Below, piece by piece: positions 45,766-55,367 of a DNA stretch of 57,239 nt; the stretch's first letter is position 1, and every line of letters begins with the position of its first letter. The DNA lies in the NCBI GenBank assembly GCA_030683705.1, contig JAUXPP010000051.1, positions 1 through 57,239 on the forward strand, in the 5' to 3' direction. Source of the stretch: Polaromonas sp. GTDB taxonomy: Bacteria; Pseudomonadota; Gammaproteobacteria; Burkholderiales; Burkholderiaceae_C. The notes under the pieces were generated by a model, which saw only the letters and a list, made by a program, of their open reading frames with translations, was not told the DNA's origin and did not search any database. The position numbers were made by a program, and so were the translations under genes.

Positions 45766-45821
45766 GGTTTTTGTGCTCCAGCCCATACCAGGCGGGCGTG
45801 ACTAGCTATGATTATTGTAGC
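45766..45821 (+). repeat. CORE17 dispersed repeat, copy I, between obg and proB
   Basis: TTTTTGTGCTCCAG is followed by CCC at 45782 and the core GCTATGATTATTGTAGC at 45805-45821, 40 nt from CCC to core end. It lies upstream of proB, opposite in orientation to both flanking genes. Confidence 0.8.
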
Positions 45822-45841
45822 GGTCTGGATCCCGCACCGGA

Positions 45842-46924
45842 TCAGGGGGCGTCCGGGTCGCCCGGCAACTCGGCAAAACGCGGGTCGATCGCCTCGGGCG
45901 CCTGTTCGCTTTTCTGCACGCTCTTGACGTGCTGGTAAATCGTCTTGACCAGCTGTTCGCAGCCTTCCCGCGTCAGTGCCGAAATCTCGAACACCGGACC
46001 CTTGAACTTGAAACGCTTGACGAAATCCTTGACCAGCGCGGCGCGTTTGTCGGCGTCGACCATGTCCAGCTTGTTGAGCACCAGCCAGCGCGGCTTGTCG
46101 TAAAGCGCCGGGTCGTACTTCTTGAGTTCGCCGACGATGGCCTTGGCCTGTACCACCGGGTCCACGCTGTCGTCAAATGGCGCCATGTCGACGATGTGCA
46201 GCAGCAAACGCGTGCGCTGCAGGTGGCGCAGGAACAGGTGGCCCAGGCCGGCGCCTTCGGACGCGCCTTCGATCAGGCCGGGCAGGTCGGCGACCACAAA
46301 GCTCTGTTCGGGCCCCACGCGCACGACGCCCAGATTGGGGTGCAGCGTGGTGAAAGGATAGTCGGCGATGCGGGGGCGTGCGTTGGAAACGGCGGTGATG
46401 AAGGTGGACTTGCCCGCGTTGGGCATGCCCAGCAGGCCGACATCGGCCAGCACCTTGAGTTCGAGCTTGAGGCTTTTGCGCTCGCCCGGCCATCCCGGTG
46501 TCTTGCTGCGCGGCGCGCGATTGGTCGAGCTCTTGAAGCGCAGGTTGCCGAAGCCGCCGTCGCCGCCCTTGGCGATCAGCACTTCCTCACCGGGCACCAG
46601 CAGTTCGTAGAGGACCTCGCCGGTTTCGGCGTCGCTCAGGATGGTGCCCACCGGCATCTTGAGCATGATGTCGTCGCCCTTGGCGCCGAACATGTCCGAA
46701 CCCATGCCGTGTTCGCCGTTGCGCGCTTCGTGGCGGCGTGAAAAGCGGAAGTCCACCAGGGTGTTCAGGTTGATGTCGGCCACGGCGTAAACATGGCCGC
46801 CGCGCCCGCCGTCACCGCCATTGGGTCCCCCGAATTCCTTGTATTTTTCGTGACGAAACGAGACGCAGCCGCTCCCGCCATCGCCGGCGGCGATGTCAAT
46901 ATAGGCTTCGTCAACAAATTTCAT
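45842..46924 (-). CDS. obg: GTPase Obg (CgtA)
   Basis: 360 residues. It has an N-terminal Gly-rich Obg fold ([19 protein letters not shown]) and a GTPase domain with the P-loop GMPNAGKST. The Obg GTPase helps in ribosome maturation and stress response. The order rplU-rpmA-obg is conserved in many bacteria. A hairpin terminator lies between rpmA and obg (47001-47032). Confidence 0.96.
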   Translation of the reverse strand: MKFVDEAYIDIAAGDGGSGCVSFRHEKYKEFGGPNGGDGGRGGHVYAVADINLNTLVDFRFSRRHEARNGEHGMGSDMFGAKGDDIMLKMPVGTILSDAETGEVLYELLVPGEEVLIAKGGDGGFGNLRFKSSTNRAPRSKTPGWPGERKSLKLELKVLADVGLLGMPNAGKSTFITAVSNARPRIADYPFTTLHPNLGVVRVGPEQSFVVADLPGLIEGASEGAGLGHLFLRHLQRTRLLLHIVDMAPFDDSVDPVVQAKAIVGELKKYDPALYDKPRWLVLNKLDMVDADKRAALVKDFVKRFKFKGPVFEISALTREGCEQLVKTIYQHVKSVQKSEQAPEAIDPRFAELPGDPDAP

Positions 46925-47000
46925 GGTTCTTGGAGGGGGCTGGTGGCAGGCGCCGCACCGGTACCCGAGGATAGTTTACAAATACGCAGGAAGGAGAGGC

Positions 47001-47032
47001 CAAAACAACAAAGCCCCGGCCAAGCGGGGCTT
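47001..47032 (-). terminator. Intrinsic terminator after rpmA
   Basis: The 8-bp stem AAGCCCCG (47011-47018) and CGGGGCTT (47025-47032) with loop GCCAAG. On the minus strand it is followed by TGTTGTTTTG. A second 6-bp inverted repeat (TTCGAT-GCC-ATCGAA at 47031-47045) lies beside it. It may reduce read-through from rplU-rpmA into obg. Confidence 0.6.
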
Positions 47033-47054
47033 CGATGCCATCGAAGTGATCAGC

Positions 47055-47312
47055 TTACGCTGGCGTCACATTGACGGTGTGCTTGTTCAGCGCGCCCTTG
47101 ACGGCAAACGAGACCGAACCGTCCACCAGTGCAAACAGGGTGTGGTCCTTGCCGATGCCGACATTGACGCCAGGATGGAACTTGGTGCCACGCTGGCGCA
47201 CGATGATGCTGCCTGCATTGATCACTTCGCCGCCAAACTTCTTGACACCCAACATCTTGGGCTGCGAATCGCGCCCGTTTCGCGTAGAGCCGCCGCCTTT
47301 TTTCTGTGCCAT
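47055..47312 (-). CDS. rpmA: 50S ribosomal protein L27
   Basis: 85 residues, full length, with the usual [19 protein letters not shown] start and [16 protein letters not shown]27 sits near the peptidyl-transferase centre. It is 38 nt after rplU. Confidence 0.98.
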   Translation of the reverse strand: MAQKKGGGSTRNGRDSQPKMLGVKKFGGEVINAGSIIVRQRGTKFHPGVNVGIGKDHTLFALVDGSVSFAVKGALNKHTVNVTPA

Positions 47313-47350
47313 TTTTTACTACTCCTTGGTGAGTCCTGGTGCTTCGCTGC

Positions 47351-47662
47351 TTAACCGACGATGGCGCCGATTTGCAGTTCAGTGAAGTTTTGCCGGTGAC
47401 CCTGGCGTTTTTGGTAATGTTTGCGACGGCGCATCTTGAAGATGCGAACCTTGTCGTGCCTGCCCTGCGAAAGGACAGTAACCGTAACAGTAGCGCCGGA
47501 CACCAAGGGCGTACCGACCGTGATTGTGCTGCCGGTTCCGACAGCCAATACCTGGTCAATAACGATCTCTTGGCCTACGTCCGCAGCAATCTGTTCTACT
47601 TTAATTTTTTCGCCAGTAGCAACTTTGTATTGTTTGCCACCGGTTTTTATGACCGCGTACAT
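47351..47662 (-). CDS. rplU: 50S ribosomal protein L21
   Basis: 103 residues from ATG 47662. The protein begins [20 protein letters not shown] and ends [19 protein letters not shown] as in the family; an earlier in-frame start would add unconserved residues. It binds 23S rRNA. A minus-strand TAGAAT at 47717-47712 could be its -10 box. Confidence 0.98.
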   Translation of the reverse strand: MYAVIKTGGKQYKVATGEKIKVEQIAADVGQEIVIDQVLAVGTGSTITVGTPLVSGATVTVTVLSQGRHDKVRIFKMRRRKHYQKRQGHRQNFTELQIGAIVG

Positions 47663-47711
47663 GTAAGACCTCTTATGTGAGTTCTGCGGACGGATTTCCA
47701 CAGAGCCCTCG

Positions 47712-47717
47712 ATTCTA
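47712..47717 (-). promoter_or_regulatory. Possible -10 box for rplU-rpmA
   Basis: TAGAAT on the minus strand, about 50 nt before the rplU ATG. No clear -35 element at a suitable distance. Confidence 0.3.
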
Positions 47718-47790
47718 GCACGGGACGCGAAAATGCTGTACTGCCGCCGGTCCGGCCTGCCGGGCGGGCCGGGAGGCGCCGCAGGCTTCC

Positions 47791-47796
47791 TATAAT
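47791..47796 (+). promoter_or_regulatory. -10 box for ispB
   Basis: A perfect TATAAT, 26 nt before the ispB start. The region where a -35 should lie is GC-rich and unlike TTGACA. Confidence 0.4.
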
Positions 47797-47822
47797 CTGG
47801 CCAACCTCTTGTCTGGACCGCC

Positions 47823-48806
47823 TTGACTGCCAATTCCTCTCGCACGGCCGCTGCGCTGGCCCTGATCGCCAGCGACATGCAAGCCATGGACGCGGTGATC
47901 GCGCGCCGCCTCAGCTCCGATGTTCCCCTGGTCAGCCAGGTGTCCCAGTACATCATCGCCGCCGGCGGCAAGCGGCTGCGGCCGGCGCTGCTGCTGCTGA
48001 TGTGCGGCGCCCTGGATTACCGCGGCGACCAGCGCTTCAACCTGGCGGCTGTTGTGGAATTCATACACACGGCGACCCTGCTGCATGACGACGTGGTGGA
48101 TGAGTCCACCTTGCGCCGGGGCCGGGCGACGGCCAACGCCTCGTTTGGCAACCCGGCCAGTGTGCTGGTCGGCGACTTCCTGTATTCGCGGGCTTTCCAG
48201 ATGATGGTTGACGCCGGCGACATGCGCATCATGCAGACCCTGGCCGAAGCCACCAACATCATTGCCGAGGGGGAGGTGCTGCAGTTGATGAACATGCACG
48301 ACGCCAGCCTGTCGGAAGAGGGCTACCTGCGCGTGATCCGCTCCAAGACGGCCAAGCTGTTCGAGGCCAGTGCCCGGCTCGCCGCCTTGCTGGCCGGGGC
48401 ACCGCCTGCCATCGAGCAGGCGTGTGCCGACTACGGCCAGGCGCTGGGAACGGCTTTCCAGGTGATTGACGATGTGCTCGACTATGACGGTGATGCGGCC
48501 GAGATGGGCAAAAACCTGGGGGACGACCTGCGCGAGGGCAAGGCGACCCTGCCGCTGATCATCGCCATGCAGCGCGGCACGGCGGCCGAGCAGGCCACGA
48601 TACGCCATGCCATCGAAACGGGCGGAACCGAGCGCCTGGCCGACATCGTCGCCATCGTCAGGCAAACCGGGGCCCTGCAGGCCACCCGCGATGCTGCGGC
48701 TGCCGAGGCGCAACGGGCCATTGCGGCCCAGGCGACCCTGGGACGCAACGCTTACAGCAACGCCTTGCTAGAATTGGCGTCCCAGCTGCTGCAGCGTCGT
48801 TCCTGA
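47823..48806 (+). CDS. ispB: Polyprenyl (octaprenyl) diphosphate synthase
   Basis: 327 residues from a TTG start. Aspartate-rich motifs are [11 protein letters not shown] (first, DDxxD) and [16 protein letters not shown] (second), and [12 protein letters not shown] is conserved. It makes the long isoprenoid chain for ubiquinone. Chain length is not determinable from sequence here; octaprenyl (UQ-8) is expected in this group. It is divergent from rplU, as in many proteobacteria, with a 160-nt gap. Confidence 0.94.
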   Translation: MTANSSRTAAALALIASDMQAMDAVIARRLSSDVPLVSQVSQYIIAAGGKRLRPALLLLMCGALDYRGDQRFNLAAVVEFIHTATLLHDDVVDESTLRRGRATANASFGNPASVLVGDFLYSRAFQMMVDAGDMRIMQTLAEATNIIAEGEVLQLMNMHDASLSEEGYLRVIRSKTAKLFEASARLAALLAGAPPAIEQACADYGQALGTAFQVIDDVLDYDGDAAEMGKNLGDDLREGKATLPLIIAMQRGTAAEQATIRHAIETGGTERLADIVAIVRQTGALQATRDAAAAEAQRAIAAQATLGRNAYSNALLELASQLLQRRS

Positions 48807-48825
48807 CGCCGGACTGGACACCTGT

Positions 48826-48902
48826 CGGGGTGTAGCTTAGCCTGGTAGAGCGCTACGTTCGGGACGTAGAGGCCGGAGGTTCGAATCCTCTCACCCCGAC
48901 CA
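48826..48902 (+). tRNA. tRNA-Pro (anticodon CGG)
   Basis: 77 nt with encoded CCA. The acceptor stem pairs CGGGGTG with CACCCCG, and the anticodon stem CTACG/CGTAG encloses TTCGGGA. It lies between ispB and pilB. The 142-nt gap to pilB has no clear promoter. Confidence 0.96.
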
Positions 48903-49044
48903 TTCATCGCCTGTTCGCGCCCACTCTTCCGGTTTCATTGTCGTCCTTCCAACACCGGGGTGGGGGCGGCCGCCATTTCGATTTACATCGCCGGAGCTAT
49001 CAACGATGATGTCAATTTTGTCACTTTGAGATAGATTCGCAACC

Positions 49045-50772
49045 ATGGCCGCCGTCGATACCGTCATCCACGCACCCGCTTTGCCCGGTCTGGGGCGGGC
49101 GTTGGTGATGGCGGGCAAGCTCGAACAAAAGGCCGCAGAGGACATTTTCCGCAAGGCCCAGAGCGGGCGGACCAGCTTTATCGCCGAACTGACCGGCTCC
49201 GGGGTGGTTTCCGCTTTTGACCTGGCGCACACCATGTCCACCGCGTTCGCGGCTCCGCTGCTGGACCTGGAAGCGATAGACACCCAGCGGCTGCCCAAAG
49301 GCCTGCTCGATACCAAAATCTGCCAGGCTTACCGCATCGTTGTGCTCAGCAAGCGCAGCAATCGCCTGATTGTGGCCACGGCCGACCCGTCGGATCAGGA
49401 GGCCGCGGAAAAAATCAAGTTTTCGACCCAGATGGGCGTGGACTGGGTGATTGCCGAATACGACAAGCTGTCCAAGATGGTGGAAGCATCGGCCACCACC
49501 GCGTCCGAGGCCATGGACAGCATCATTGGCGACGACTTCGAGTTCGACGAGTCGACCGCCGAGGCGGCCAGTGCCGACAGCAACGATTCCGGTGTGTCCG
49601 AGGTCGAAGACGCCCCTGTCGTCAAGTTCCTGCACAAGATGCTGCTCGATGCGTTCAGCATGCGCGCTTCGGACCTGCATTTCGAGCCCTACGAGCACAC
49701 CTACCGGGTGCGTTTCCGGGTGGACGGCGAGTTGCGCGAAATCGCTTCGCCGCCGGTGGCCATCAAGGAAAAGCTGGCCTCCCGCATCAAGGTGATTTCC
49801 AAGATGGACATCTCTGAAAAGAGGGTGCCGCAAGACGGGAAAATGAAGCTGAAGATCGGCCCGGACCGGGTGATCGATTTCCGGGTCAGCACGCTGCCGA
49901 CGATGTTCGGCGAGAAAATCGTAATCCGTATCCTGGACCCGAGCAGCGCCAAGCTGGGCATTGATGCGCTCGGTTACGAGCCGATCGAAAAGGAGCGCTT
50001 GCTCAACGCGGTGCAGCGGCCCTACGGCATGGTGCTGGTGACGGGCCCCACCGGTTCCGGCAAAACCGTGTCCCTGTACACCTGCCTGAACATCCTGAAC
50101 AAACCCGGCGTGAACATATCGACCGCCGAAGACCCGGCCGAGATCAACCTGCCGGGCGTCAACCAGGTCAGCATGAACGACAAGGCCGGCCTGACCTTCT
50201 CGGTCGCCCTGAAAGCATTTTTGCGCCAGGACCCGGACATCATCATGGTCGGCGAGATCCGCGACCTCGAAACCGCCGAAATCTCCATCAAGGCCGCGCA
50301 GACCGGCCACCTGGTGCTGTCCACGCTGCACACCAATGATGCGCCTGCCACCCTGACCCGGCTGCGCAACATGGGGATTGCACCTTTCAACATCGCGTCC
50401 AGCGTGATACTGATCACCGCGCAACGCCTGGCGCGCCGCCTGTGTCCCAACTGCAAGGCCCCTGCAGACATTCCGCGCGAGACCCTGCTCGATGCCGGCT
50501 TCGAAGAGGATGATGTCGACGGCACCTGGACGCCTTACCGGCCGGTGGGCTGCTCCATGTGCAACAGCGGCTACAAGGGCCGGGTCGGTGTCTACCAGGT
50601 GATGCCGATCACCGACGAGATCCAGCGCATCATCCTGCGCGACGGCAGTGCGCTGGAAATCGCCGAGCAAGCCGCCAAGGAAGGTGTCAAGAGCCTCAGG
50701 GGAGCCGGCCTGCACAAGGTCAAGACCGGGCTGACCTCGCTCGAGGAAATTCTGGGCTGTACCAATGTCTAG
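49045..50772 (+). CDS. pilB: Type IV pilus assembly ATPase PilB
   Basis: 575 residues. An N-terminal domain (about 1-150), then the ATPase domain with Walker A GPTGSGKT (334-341), the Asp box, Walker B near DPDIIMVGEIRDLETAE, and the zinc tetracysteine (CPNC and CSMC) near the end. It powers pilus extension. Its genes pilC and pilD follow, as is common, then coaE. Confidence 0.97.
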   Translation: MAAVDTVIHAPALPGLGRALVMAGKLEQKAAEDIFRKAQSGRTSFIAELTGSGVVSAFDLAHTMSTAFAAPLLDLEAIDTQRLPKGLLDTKICQAYRIVVLSKRSNRLIVATADPSDQEAAEKIKFSTQMGVDWVIAEYDKLSKMVEASATTASEAMDSIIGDDFEFDESTAEAASADSNDSGVSEVEDAPVVKFLHKMLLDAFSMRASDLHFEPYEHTYRVRFRVDGELREIASPPVAIKEKLASRIKVISKMDISEKRVPQDGKMKLKIGPDRVIDFRVSTLPTMFGEKIVIRILDPSSAKLGIDALGYEPIEKERLLNAVQRPYGMVLVTGPTGSGKTVSLYTCLNILNKPGVNISTAEDPAEINLPGVNQVSMNDKAGLTFSVALKAFLRQDPDIIMVGEIRDLETAEISIKAAQTGHLVLSTLHTNDAPATLTRLRNMGIAPFNIASSVILITAQRLARRLCPNCKAPADIPRETLLDAGFEEDDVDGTWTPYRPVGCSMCNSGYKGRVGVYQVMPITDEIQRIILRDGSALEIAEQAAKEGVKSLRGAGLHKVKTGLTSLEEILGCTNV

Positions 50773-50854
50773 GTCCGCCACGCCATCCCAGCCCGTCCAG
50801 CGCGGCAAACGCACCGGGCTTCCATCATCCTGCACGCACTAGCAAGAAGGCAAC

Positions 50855-52072
50855 ATGGCAACTGCAACATCCAGGGACGTCAAGGAATTTGTCTTCGAGT
50901 GGGAAGGGAAGGACCGCAATGGCAAGCAGGTCCGCGGGGAAACGCGGGCCGTGGGTGAAAACCAGGTCAAGGCCTCACTGCGCCGGCAGGGCGTGTTCCC
51001 GACAAAAATCAAGAAGCGCAGCATGCGCTCGGGCAAGTCCATCAAGCCCAAGGACATTGCCATCTTCACCCGCCAGCTGGCCACCATGATGAAGGCCGGT
51101 GTGCCCTTGTTGCAGTCGTTTGACATCGTCGGTCGCGGCAATGCCAACGCCAGTGTCACCAAACTGCTCAACGATGTACGCACCGACGTGGAAACCGGCA
51201 CCTCCCTGAGCGCGGCTTTCCGCAAGTACCCCTTGTACTTCAACGCCCTGTATTGCAACCTGGTGGAAGCCGGTGAGGCCGCCGGTATCCTGGAGGCGCT
51301 GCTGGACCGCCTGGCGGTCTACATGGAAAAAACCGAGGCCATCAAGTCCAAGATCAAGTCGGCGCTGATGTACCCGATTTCGGTGGTCGTGGTGGCGTTT
51401 GTCGTGGTGGCGGTGATCATGATCTTCGTGATCCCGGCCTTCAAGCAGGTGTTCTCCTCGTTTGGCGCGGACCTGCCGGCGCCCACCCTGTTCGTGATCG
51501 CGATCAGCGAATTTTTTGTGGCGTACTGGTGGCTGATTTTTGGCGGGATCGGAGGCAGCATCTATTTTTTCATGCAGGCCTGGAAGCGCAATGAAAAGAT
51601 GCAGCGCGTGATGGACCGCATCCTGCTCAAGGTGCCGGTGTTTGGCGCGCTGATCGAGAAATCCTGCATCGCCCGCTGGACGCGCACGCTGTCGACCATG
51701 TTCGCCGCGGGCGTGCCGCTGGTCGAGGCGCTGGACTCGGTCGGCGGCGCCTCCGGCAATTCCCTGTACGCCGATGCCACTGAAAAAATCCAGCAGGAGG
51801 TGTCGACCGGCACCAGCCTGACGGCGGCCATGGGCAATGCCAACCTGTTTCCGACCATGGTGCTTCAGATGTGTGCCATCGGCGAGGAATCGGGTTCGGT
51901 GGACCACATGCTCGGCAAGGCTGCCGATTTTTACGAGGCGGAAGTCGATGAAATGGTCGCCGGCCTGTCCAGCCTGATGGAGCCCATCATCATCGTGTTT
52001 CTGGGTGGTCTGATCGGCGGCATCGTGGTCTCCATGTACCTGCCGATCTTCAAGCTCGGCCAAGTGGTTTGA
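50855..52072 (+). CDS. pilC: Type IV pilus inner-membrane platform PilC
   Basis: 405 residues, a GspF-type protein with two similar halves (FTRQLATMMKAGVPLLQSFD in the first, WTRTLSTMFAAGVPLVEALD in the second) and three membrane segments. It couples PilB to pilin assembly. An AAGAAGG site precedes the ATG. The stop overlaps the pilD ATG by 1 nt. Confidence 0.97.
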   Translation: MATATSRDVKEFVFEWEGKDRNGKQVRGETRAVGENQVKASLRRQGVFPTKIKKRSMRSGKSIKPKDIAIFTRQLATMMKAGVPLLQSFDIVGRGNANASVTKLLNDVRTDVETGTSLSAAFRKYPLYFNALYCNLVEAGEAAGILEALLDRLAVYMEKTEAIKSKIKSALMYPISVVVVAFVVVAVIMIFVIPAFKQVFSSFGADLPAPTLFVIAISEFFVAYWWLIFGGIGGSIYFFMQAWKRNEKMQRVMDRILLKVPVFGALIEKSCIARWTRTLSTMFAAGVPLVEALDSVGGASGNSLYADATEKIQQEVSTGTSLTAAMGNANLFPTMVLQMCAIGEESGSVDHMLGKAADFYEAEVDEMVAGLSSLMEPIIIVFLGGLIGGIVVSMYLPIFKLGQVV

Positions 52073-52932
52073 TGCCGGAGCTGGTGTCCGGTCTGCCCGC
52101 GGGACTCGCCGCCACGCTGGCCGGTATTCTCGGCTTGCTGGTCGGCAGCTTCCTGAACGTGGTGATTTACCGCCTGCCGAAAATCATGGAGCGGCAGTGG
52201 GCGCTCGAATGCGCCGACATGTCGGGCACGGCGCCGCCTCCCGCCGAACGCTTCAACCTGATGGTGCCCCGGTCGCGCTGCTCCAGTTGCGGGCATGTGA
52301 TCGCCTGGTATGAAAACATTCCCGTGCTGAGTTACCTGTTTCTCAAGGGGCAATGTTCGGTCTGCGGCACCAAGTTCGGTGTGCGTTATCCGCTGGTGGA
52401 GATCACGACGGGCGCATTGTTCTTCTTCTGCGCCTGGCGCTGGGGCCTGAGCTGGACGGCACTGGCCTGGAGCGGTTTTTCGGCGGCGCTGGTGGCGCTG
52501 GCAATGATCGACTGGGACACCACGCTGCTGCCGGACGACATCACACTGCCGCTGCTCTGGGCCGGCCTGATCGTGGCGGTGCTGGGCTGGAATCCCATGG
52601 TCAGCCTGAGCCATGCGCTGTGGGGCGCCGTCGCGGGTTACCTGTCGCTGTGGCTGGTGTACTGGGCGTTCAAGCTGGTCACCGGCAAGGAGGGCATGGG
52701 CTACGGCGACTTCAAGCTGTTTGCGGCCCTGGGCGCCTGGTTCGGCTGGTCGGCGCTGGTGCCCATCATCCTGATGGCCTCGGTCATCGGCGCGCTGGTC
52801 GGCATCACCATGAAATTTTCCAGCGGCTTGCGTGAAGGCGGCGTGGTGCCCTTCGGGCCTTTCCTGGCCGGCGCGGGGCTCACCGCCATGCTGTTTGGCC
52901 CCCAGGCCATCCTGCGCTTTATCGGGTTGTAA
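52072..52932 (+). CDS. pilD: Prepilin peptidase PilD
   Basis: 286 residues from ATG 52072, sharing a base with the pilC stop. It has the two CxxC pairs CSSCGHVI and CSVCGTKF, and two catalytic aspartates (ALAMIDWDTTLLPD and GMGYGDFKLF). It cleaves and N-methylates prepilins. CoaE follows after 3 nt. Confidence 0.96.
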   Translation: MPELVSGLPAGLAATLAGILGLLVGSFLNVVIYRLPKIMERQWALECADMSGTAPPPAERFNLMVPRSRCSSCGHVIAWYENIPVLSYLFLKGQCSVCGTKFGVRYPLVEITTGALFFFCAWRWGLSWTALAWSGFSAALVALAMIDWDTTLLPDDITLPLLWAGLIVAVLGWNPMVSLSHALWGAVAGYLSLWLVYWAFKLVTGKEGMGYGDFKLFAALGAWFGWSALVPIILMASVIGALVGITMKFSSGLREGGVVPFGPFLAGAGLTAMLFGPQAILRFIGL

Positions 52933-52935
52933 GGC

Positions 52936-53544
52936 ATGCCGGCCTTGCGTGTGGGGCTCACCGGGGGCATAGGCAGCGGCAAAAGCACGGTGGCGGCCAT
53001 GCTCGCGGAATGCGGCGCCGCCATCATCGACGCGGATGCGATCTCGCGCCGGACCACCGCCCCCGGCGGGGCTGCCATCCCCCTGATCTCCCGGCACTTT
53101 GGCGCGGAACTGGTGACGGACCAGGGGGCGCTGGACCGCGACCGCATGCGCGAACTGGTTTTCAGCGATCCCGACGCCAAACGCCGGCTGGAAGCCATCA
53201 TCCATCCGCTGGTCGGTGCGGAGACCGTGCGCCAGGCGGCGCAGGCGGAGGAAGCGGGGTACCGCTGCATCGTTTTTGATGTCCCGCTGCTGGTCGAGTC
53301 CGGCCGCTGGCGCCAGCAGGTGGCCCAGGTGCTGGTGGTGGATTGCAGCGAAGAGGCGCAAATCAGCCGGGTGATGGCCCGCAATGGCTGGACCCGGGAG
53401 CAGGTCAGGCAGGTGATGGCCGGACAGGCCAGCCGCAGCCAGCGCCTGGCTGCGGCGGACGTCTGTCTGGCCAATGACGGCGCGGTCTCGCTGGCTGCGC
53501 TGGCGCGGCTGGTCCGGCAGGTAGCGCAACGCTTCGGGCTATGA
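52936..53544 (+). CDS. coaE: Dephospho-CoA kinase
   Basis: 202 residues. P-loop GLTGGIGSGKST near the N-terminus, then AIIDADAISR and VFDVPLLVESGRW. It phosphorylates dephospho-CoA, the last step of CoA synthesis. The order pilD-coaE-zapD-yacG is conserved in beta- and gammaproteobacteria. Confidence 0.96.
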   Translation: MPALRVGLTGGIGSGKSTVAAMLAECGAAIIDADAISRRTTAPGGAAIPLISRHFGAELVTDQGALDRDRMRELVFSDPDAKRRLEAIIHPLVGAETVRQAAQAEEAGYRCIVFDVPLLVESGRWRQQVAQVLVVDCSEEAQISRVMARNGWTREQVRQVMAGQASRSQRLAAADVCLANDGAVSLAALARLVRQVAQRFGL

Positions 53545-53578
53545 TGGGCGACCCTTCCGCTGAAAAAGATATATCGCA

Positions 53579-54334
53579 GTGATTCTTTACGAATATCCCT
53601 TCAACGAACGCATTCGCACGTATTTGCGGCTTGAGCACCTTTTTCACCGCCTTGGCGAACTGGCAGCGCGGGACCATCCGACCGACCACCACTACGCGAT
53701 CACCACGATTTTTGAGGTGATGGATGTGGCGGCCCGCGCCGACCTGAAAACCGATGTGCTCAAGGACCTGGACCGGCAAAAACACCAGCTCAACGGCTAC
53801 CGGGGCAATCCCGCGATTTCCGAAGCGGTGCTCGATGAGGTCACGGCCCAGCTCGACGAATGTTTTGCCACGCTGACCGGCCTGCCTGGAAAAGCCGGCC
53901 AGTCGCTGACCGAAAACGACTGGCTGATGAGCATACGCAGCCGCATCGGCATTCCCGGCGGCACCTGCGAGTTCGACCTGCCGGCGTATTTCGCCTGGCA
54001 ACATTTCGATGCGGCCACGCGGCAGAAGGATTTGCAGCGCTGGATTGCCACCCTGGTGCCGCTGGCCGAGTCGGTGCGCATGCTGCTCAAGCTGCTGCGC
54101 GACTCCGGCCTGCCGCAAAAGGTGGTGGCCACCGGCGGGCAGTACCAGCAGACCCTGCCGCAGGGCCGCACCTTCCAGTTGCTGCGCCTGCGCATCGACC
54201 CCGGGCTGGGGCTGATCCCTGAAATCAGCGGCAACCGCCTGATGGTGTCGGTCCGCCTGATGCGCCATGAAAGCGACGACCGGCTGCACGCATCGACCGA
54301 TGATGCGGCATTTGAACTGACACTCTGCTCCTGA
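53579..54334 (+). CDS. zapD: Cell division protein ZapD
   Basis: 251 residues from GTG 53579. DUF1342/Zap[20 protein letters not shown] at the N-terminus and [23 protein letters not shown] conserved stretch in the middle ([20 protein letters not shown]). ZapD crosslinks FtsZ filaments at the division site. It is 34 nt after coaE and 32 nt before yacG. Confidence 0.95.
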   Translation: MILYEYPFNERIRTYLRLEHLFHRLGELAARDHPTDHHYAITTIFEVMDVAARADLKTDVLKDLDRQKHQLNGYRGNPAISEAVLDEVTAQLDECFATLTGLPGKAGQSLTENDWLMSIRSRIGIPGGTCEFDLPAYFAWQHFDAATRQKDLQRWIATLVPLAESVRMLLKLLRDSGLPQKVVATGGQYQQTLPQGRTFQLLRLRIDPGLGLIPEISGNRLMVSVRLMRHESDDRLHASTDDAAFELTLCS

Positions 54335-54366
54335 GCGGCGCAGAGGTCCCCCGGCTCGAGCCAGCG

Positions 54367-54573
54367 ATGAGTTCCGATTCAGCAAAACCCAAAATCGTGG
54401 TCTGCCCGACCTGTGGCGGGCCCAGCGTCTACGCGCCGGACAACCGCTTCCGGCCGTTTTGCAGCGAGCGCTGCAAGAACGTCGACCTGGGCGCCTGGGC
54501 CAGCGAGGGCTTTCGCTTGCCGGCCGATGCACCGCCCGATGACCAGGTGTACGGCGACGCCAAACTGCAGTAA
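54367..54573 (+). CDS. yacG: DNA gyrase inhibitor YacG
   Basis: 68 residues. A zinc site of four Cys ([20 protein letters not shown]) is present and complete. YacG binds GyrB and inhibits gyrase in E. coli. Length and motifs are normal. Confidence 0.95.
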   Translation: MSSDSAKPKIVVCPTCGGPSVYAPDNRFRPFCSERCKNVDLGAWASEGFRLPADAPPDDQVYGDAKLQ

Positions 54574-54629
54574 AACACGGCCTGTGTGCAGGCAGGCGGC
54601 ATCAGCCGCCATCTCTCAGGGAGCGTGAA

Positions 54630-54881
54630 ATGACTGGATTCTCAATGTGTTTCCGGCGTGGCTTGCTGGTGGCTTCGGCCACAGCCTTGTGCCTGGGGCT
54701 GTCGGCCGGCCCGGGTCTCGCAGCCGGTGAAAAAGCCAAAAAAACCTCAACCGTGAAGAAACAGGGCAGCACCAAGTTCCTGCCGGGATCGCAGGAAACC
54801 CGCAAGGAGCGCAGCGAGCGGCTCAAGCGGGAGTGCAAGGGCCGGGTCAATGCCGGCGCCTGCACGGGTTACACCGGCTAG
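54630..54881 (+). CDS. Small secreted protein of unknown function
   Basis: 83 residues, with a signal peptide (GLLVASATALCLGLSAGPG, cleavage near 31, GLAAG) and a Lys-rich mature part (KAKKTSTVKKQG) ending in CKGRVNAGACTGYTG, whose two cysteines may form a disulfide. An AGGGAG ribosome site precedes the ATG by 7 nt. The family is not recognised. It lies 56 nt after yacG and is convergent to grxD. Confidence 0.65.
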   Translation: MTGFSMCFRRGLLVASATALCLGLSAGPGLAAGEKAKKTSTVKKQGSTKFLPGSQETRKERSERLKRECKGRVNAGACTGYTG

Positions 54882-54917
54882 GTCGACGCAGCGCACCGAG
54901 CCGGCATCACCCGGCAA

Positions 54918-55238
54918 TCAGGCCGACGGGGTGCCCAGGACCTGCTGCAACTCGCCGTTCTCGTACATCTCCATCATGATGTCCGAGCCGCCTATGAATT
55001 CACCCTTGACGTAGAGCTGGGGAATCGTCGGCCAGTTGCTGTATTCCTTGATGCCATTGCGGATCTCGGGATCTTCCAGCACGTTGACGGTGGCGGGTTT
55101 GCTCACGCCGCAGGCCTTGAGCACCTGGATCGCGCGGCCGGAGAAGCCACACATCGGGAACTGGGCCGTGCCTTTCATGAAAAGCACCACCTCGCTGGAT
55201 TTCACGATCTGGTCTATGCGTTGCTGGGTATCACTCAT
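54918..55238 (-). CDS. grxD: Monothiol glutaredoxin (Grx4 type)
   Basis: 106 residues with Cys30 in CGFS, the monothiol active site, and the usual [20 protein letters not shown]. It carries 2Fe-2S clusters, often with BolA-type proteins (an ibaG gene is at 11385). It is 129 nt downstream of prmC, in a gap that holds two small inverted repeats (ATCCAT-GGCAA-ATGGAT at 55297-55313 and AATCAA-TGC-TTGATT at 55327-55341). Confidence 0.96.
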   Translation of the reverse strand: MSDTQQRIDQIVKSSEVVLFMKGTAQFPMCGFSGRAIQVLKACGVSKPATVNVLEDPEIRNGIKEYSNWPTIPQLYVKGEFIGGSDIMMEMYENGELQQVLGTPSA

Positions 55239-55367
55239 GGTGGATCCTTGGAAGGTATGGCGCCGTTGCCGCGCGGATCAGGCTGATCTGGCGGCCATCC
55301 ATGGCAAATGGATTTCAACGGCGGAAAATCAATGCTTGATTATCCTGCCGTTTGCTGCAGGCCGCCT

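Noticed and set aside
48990..49012. Further CORE17 copy (GCTATCAACGATGATGTC) before pilB
   Set aside because: Only the first arm GCTATC matches; the second arm and the CCC block at the fixed distance are missing.
48905..49044. Sigma-54 promoter before pilB
   Set aside because: No GG-N10-GC pair with suitable context (TGGC...TTGC) was found in the gap.
49021..50835. Open frame of 604 codons on the minus strand opposite pilB
   Set aside because: Fully antisense to pilB, with no recognised domain.
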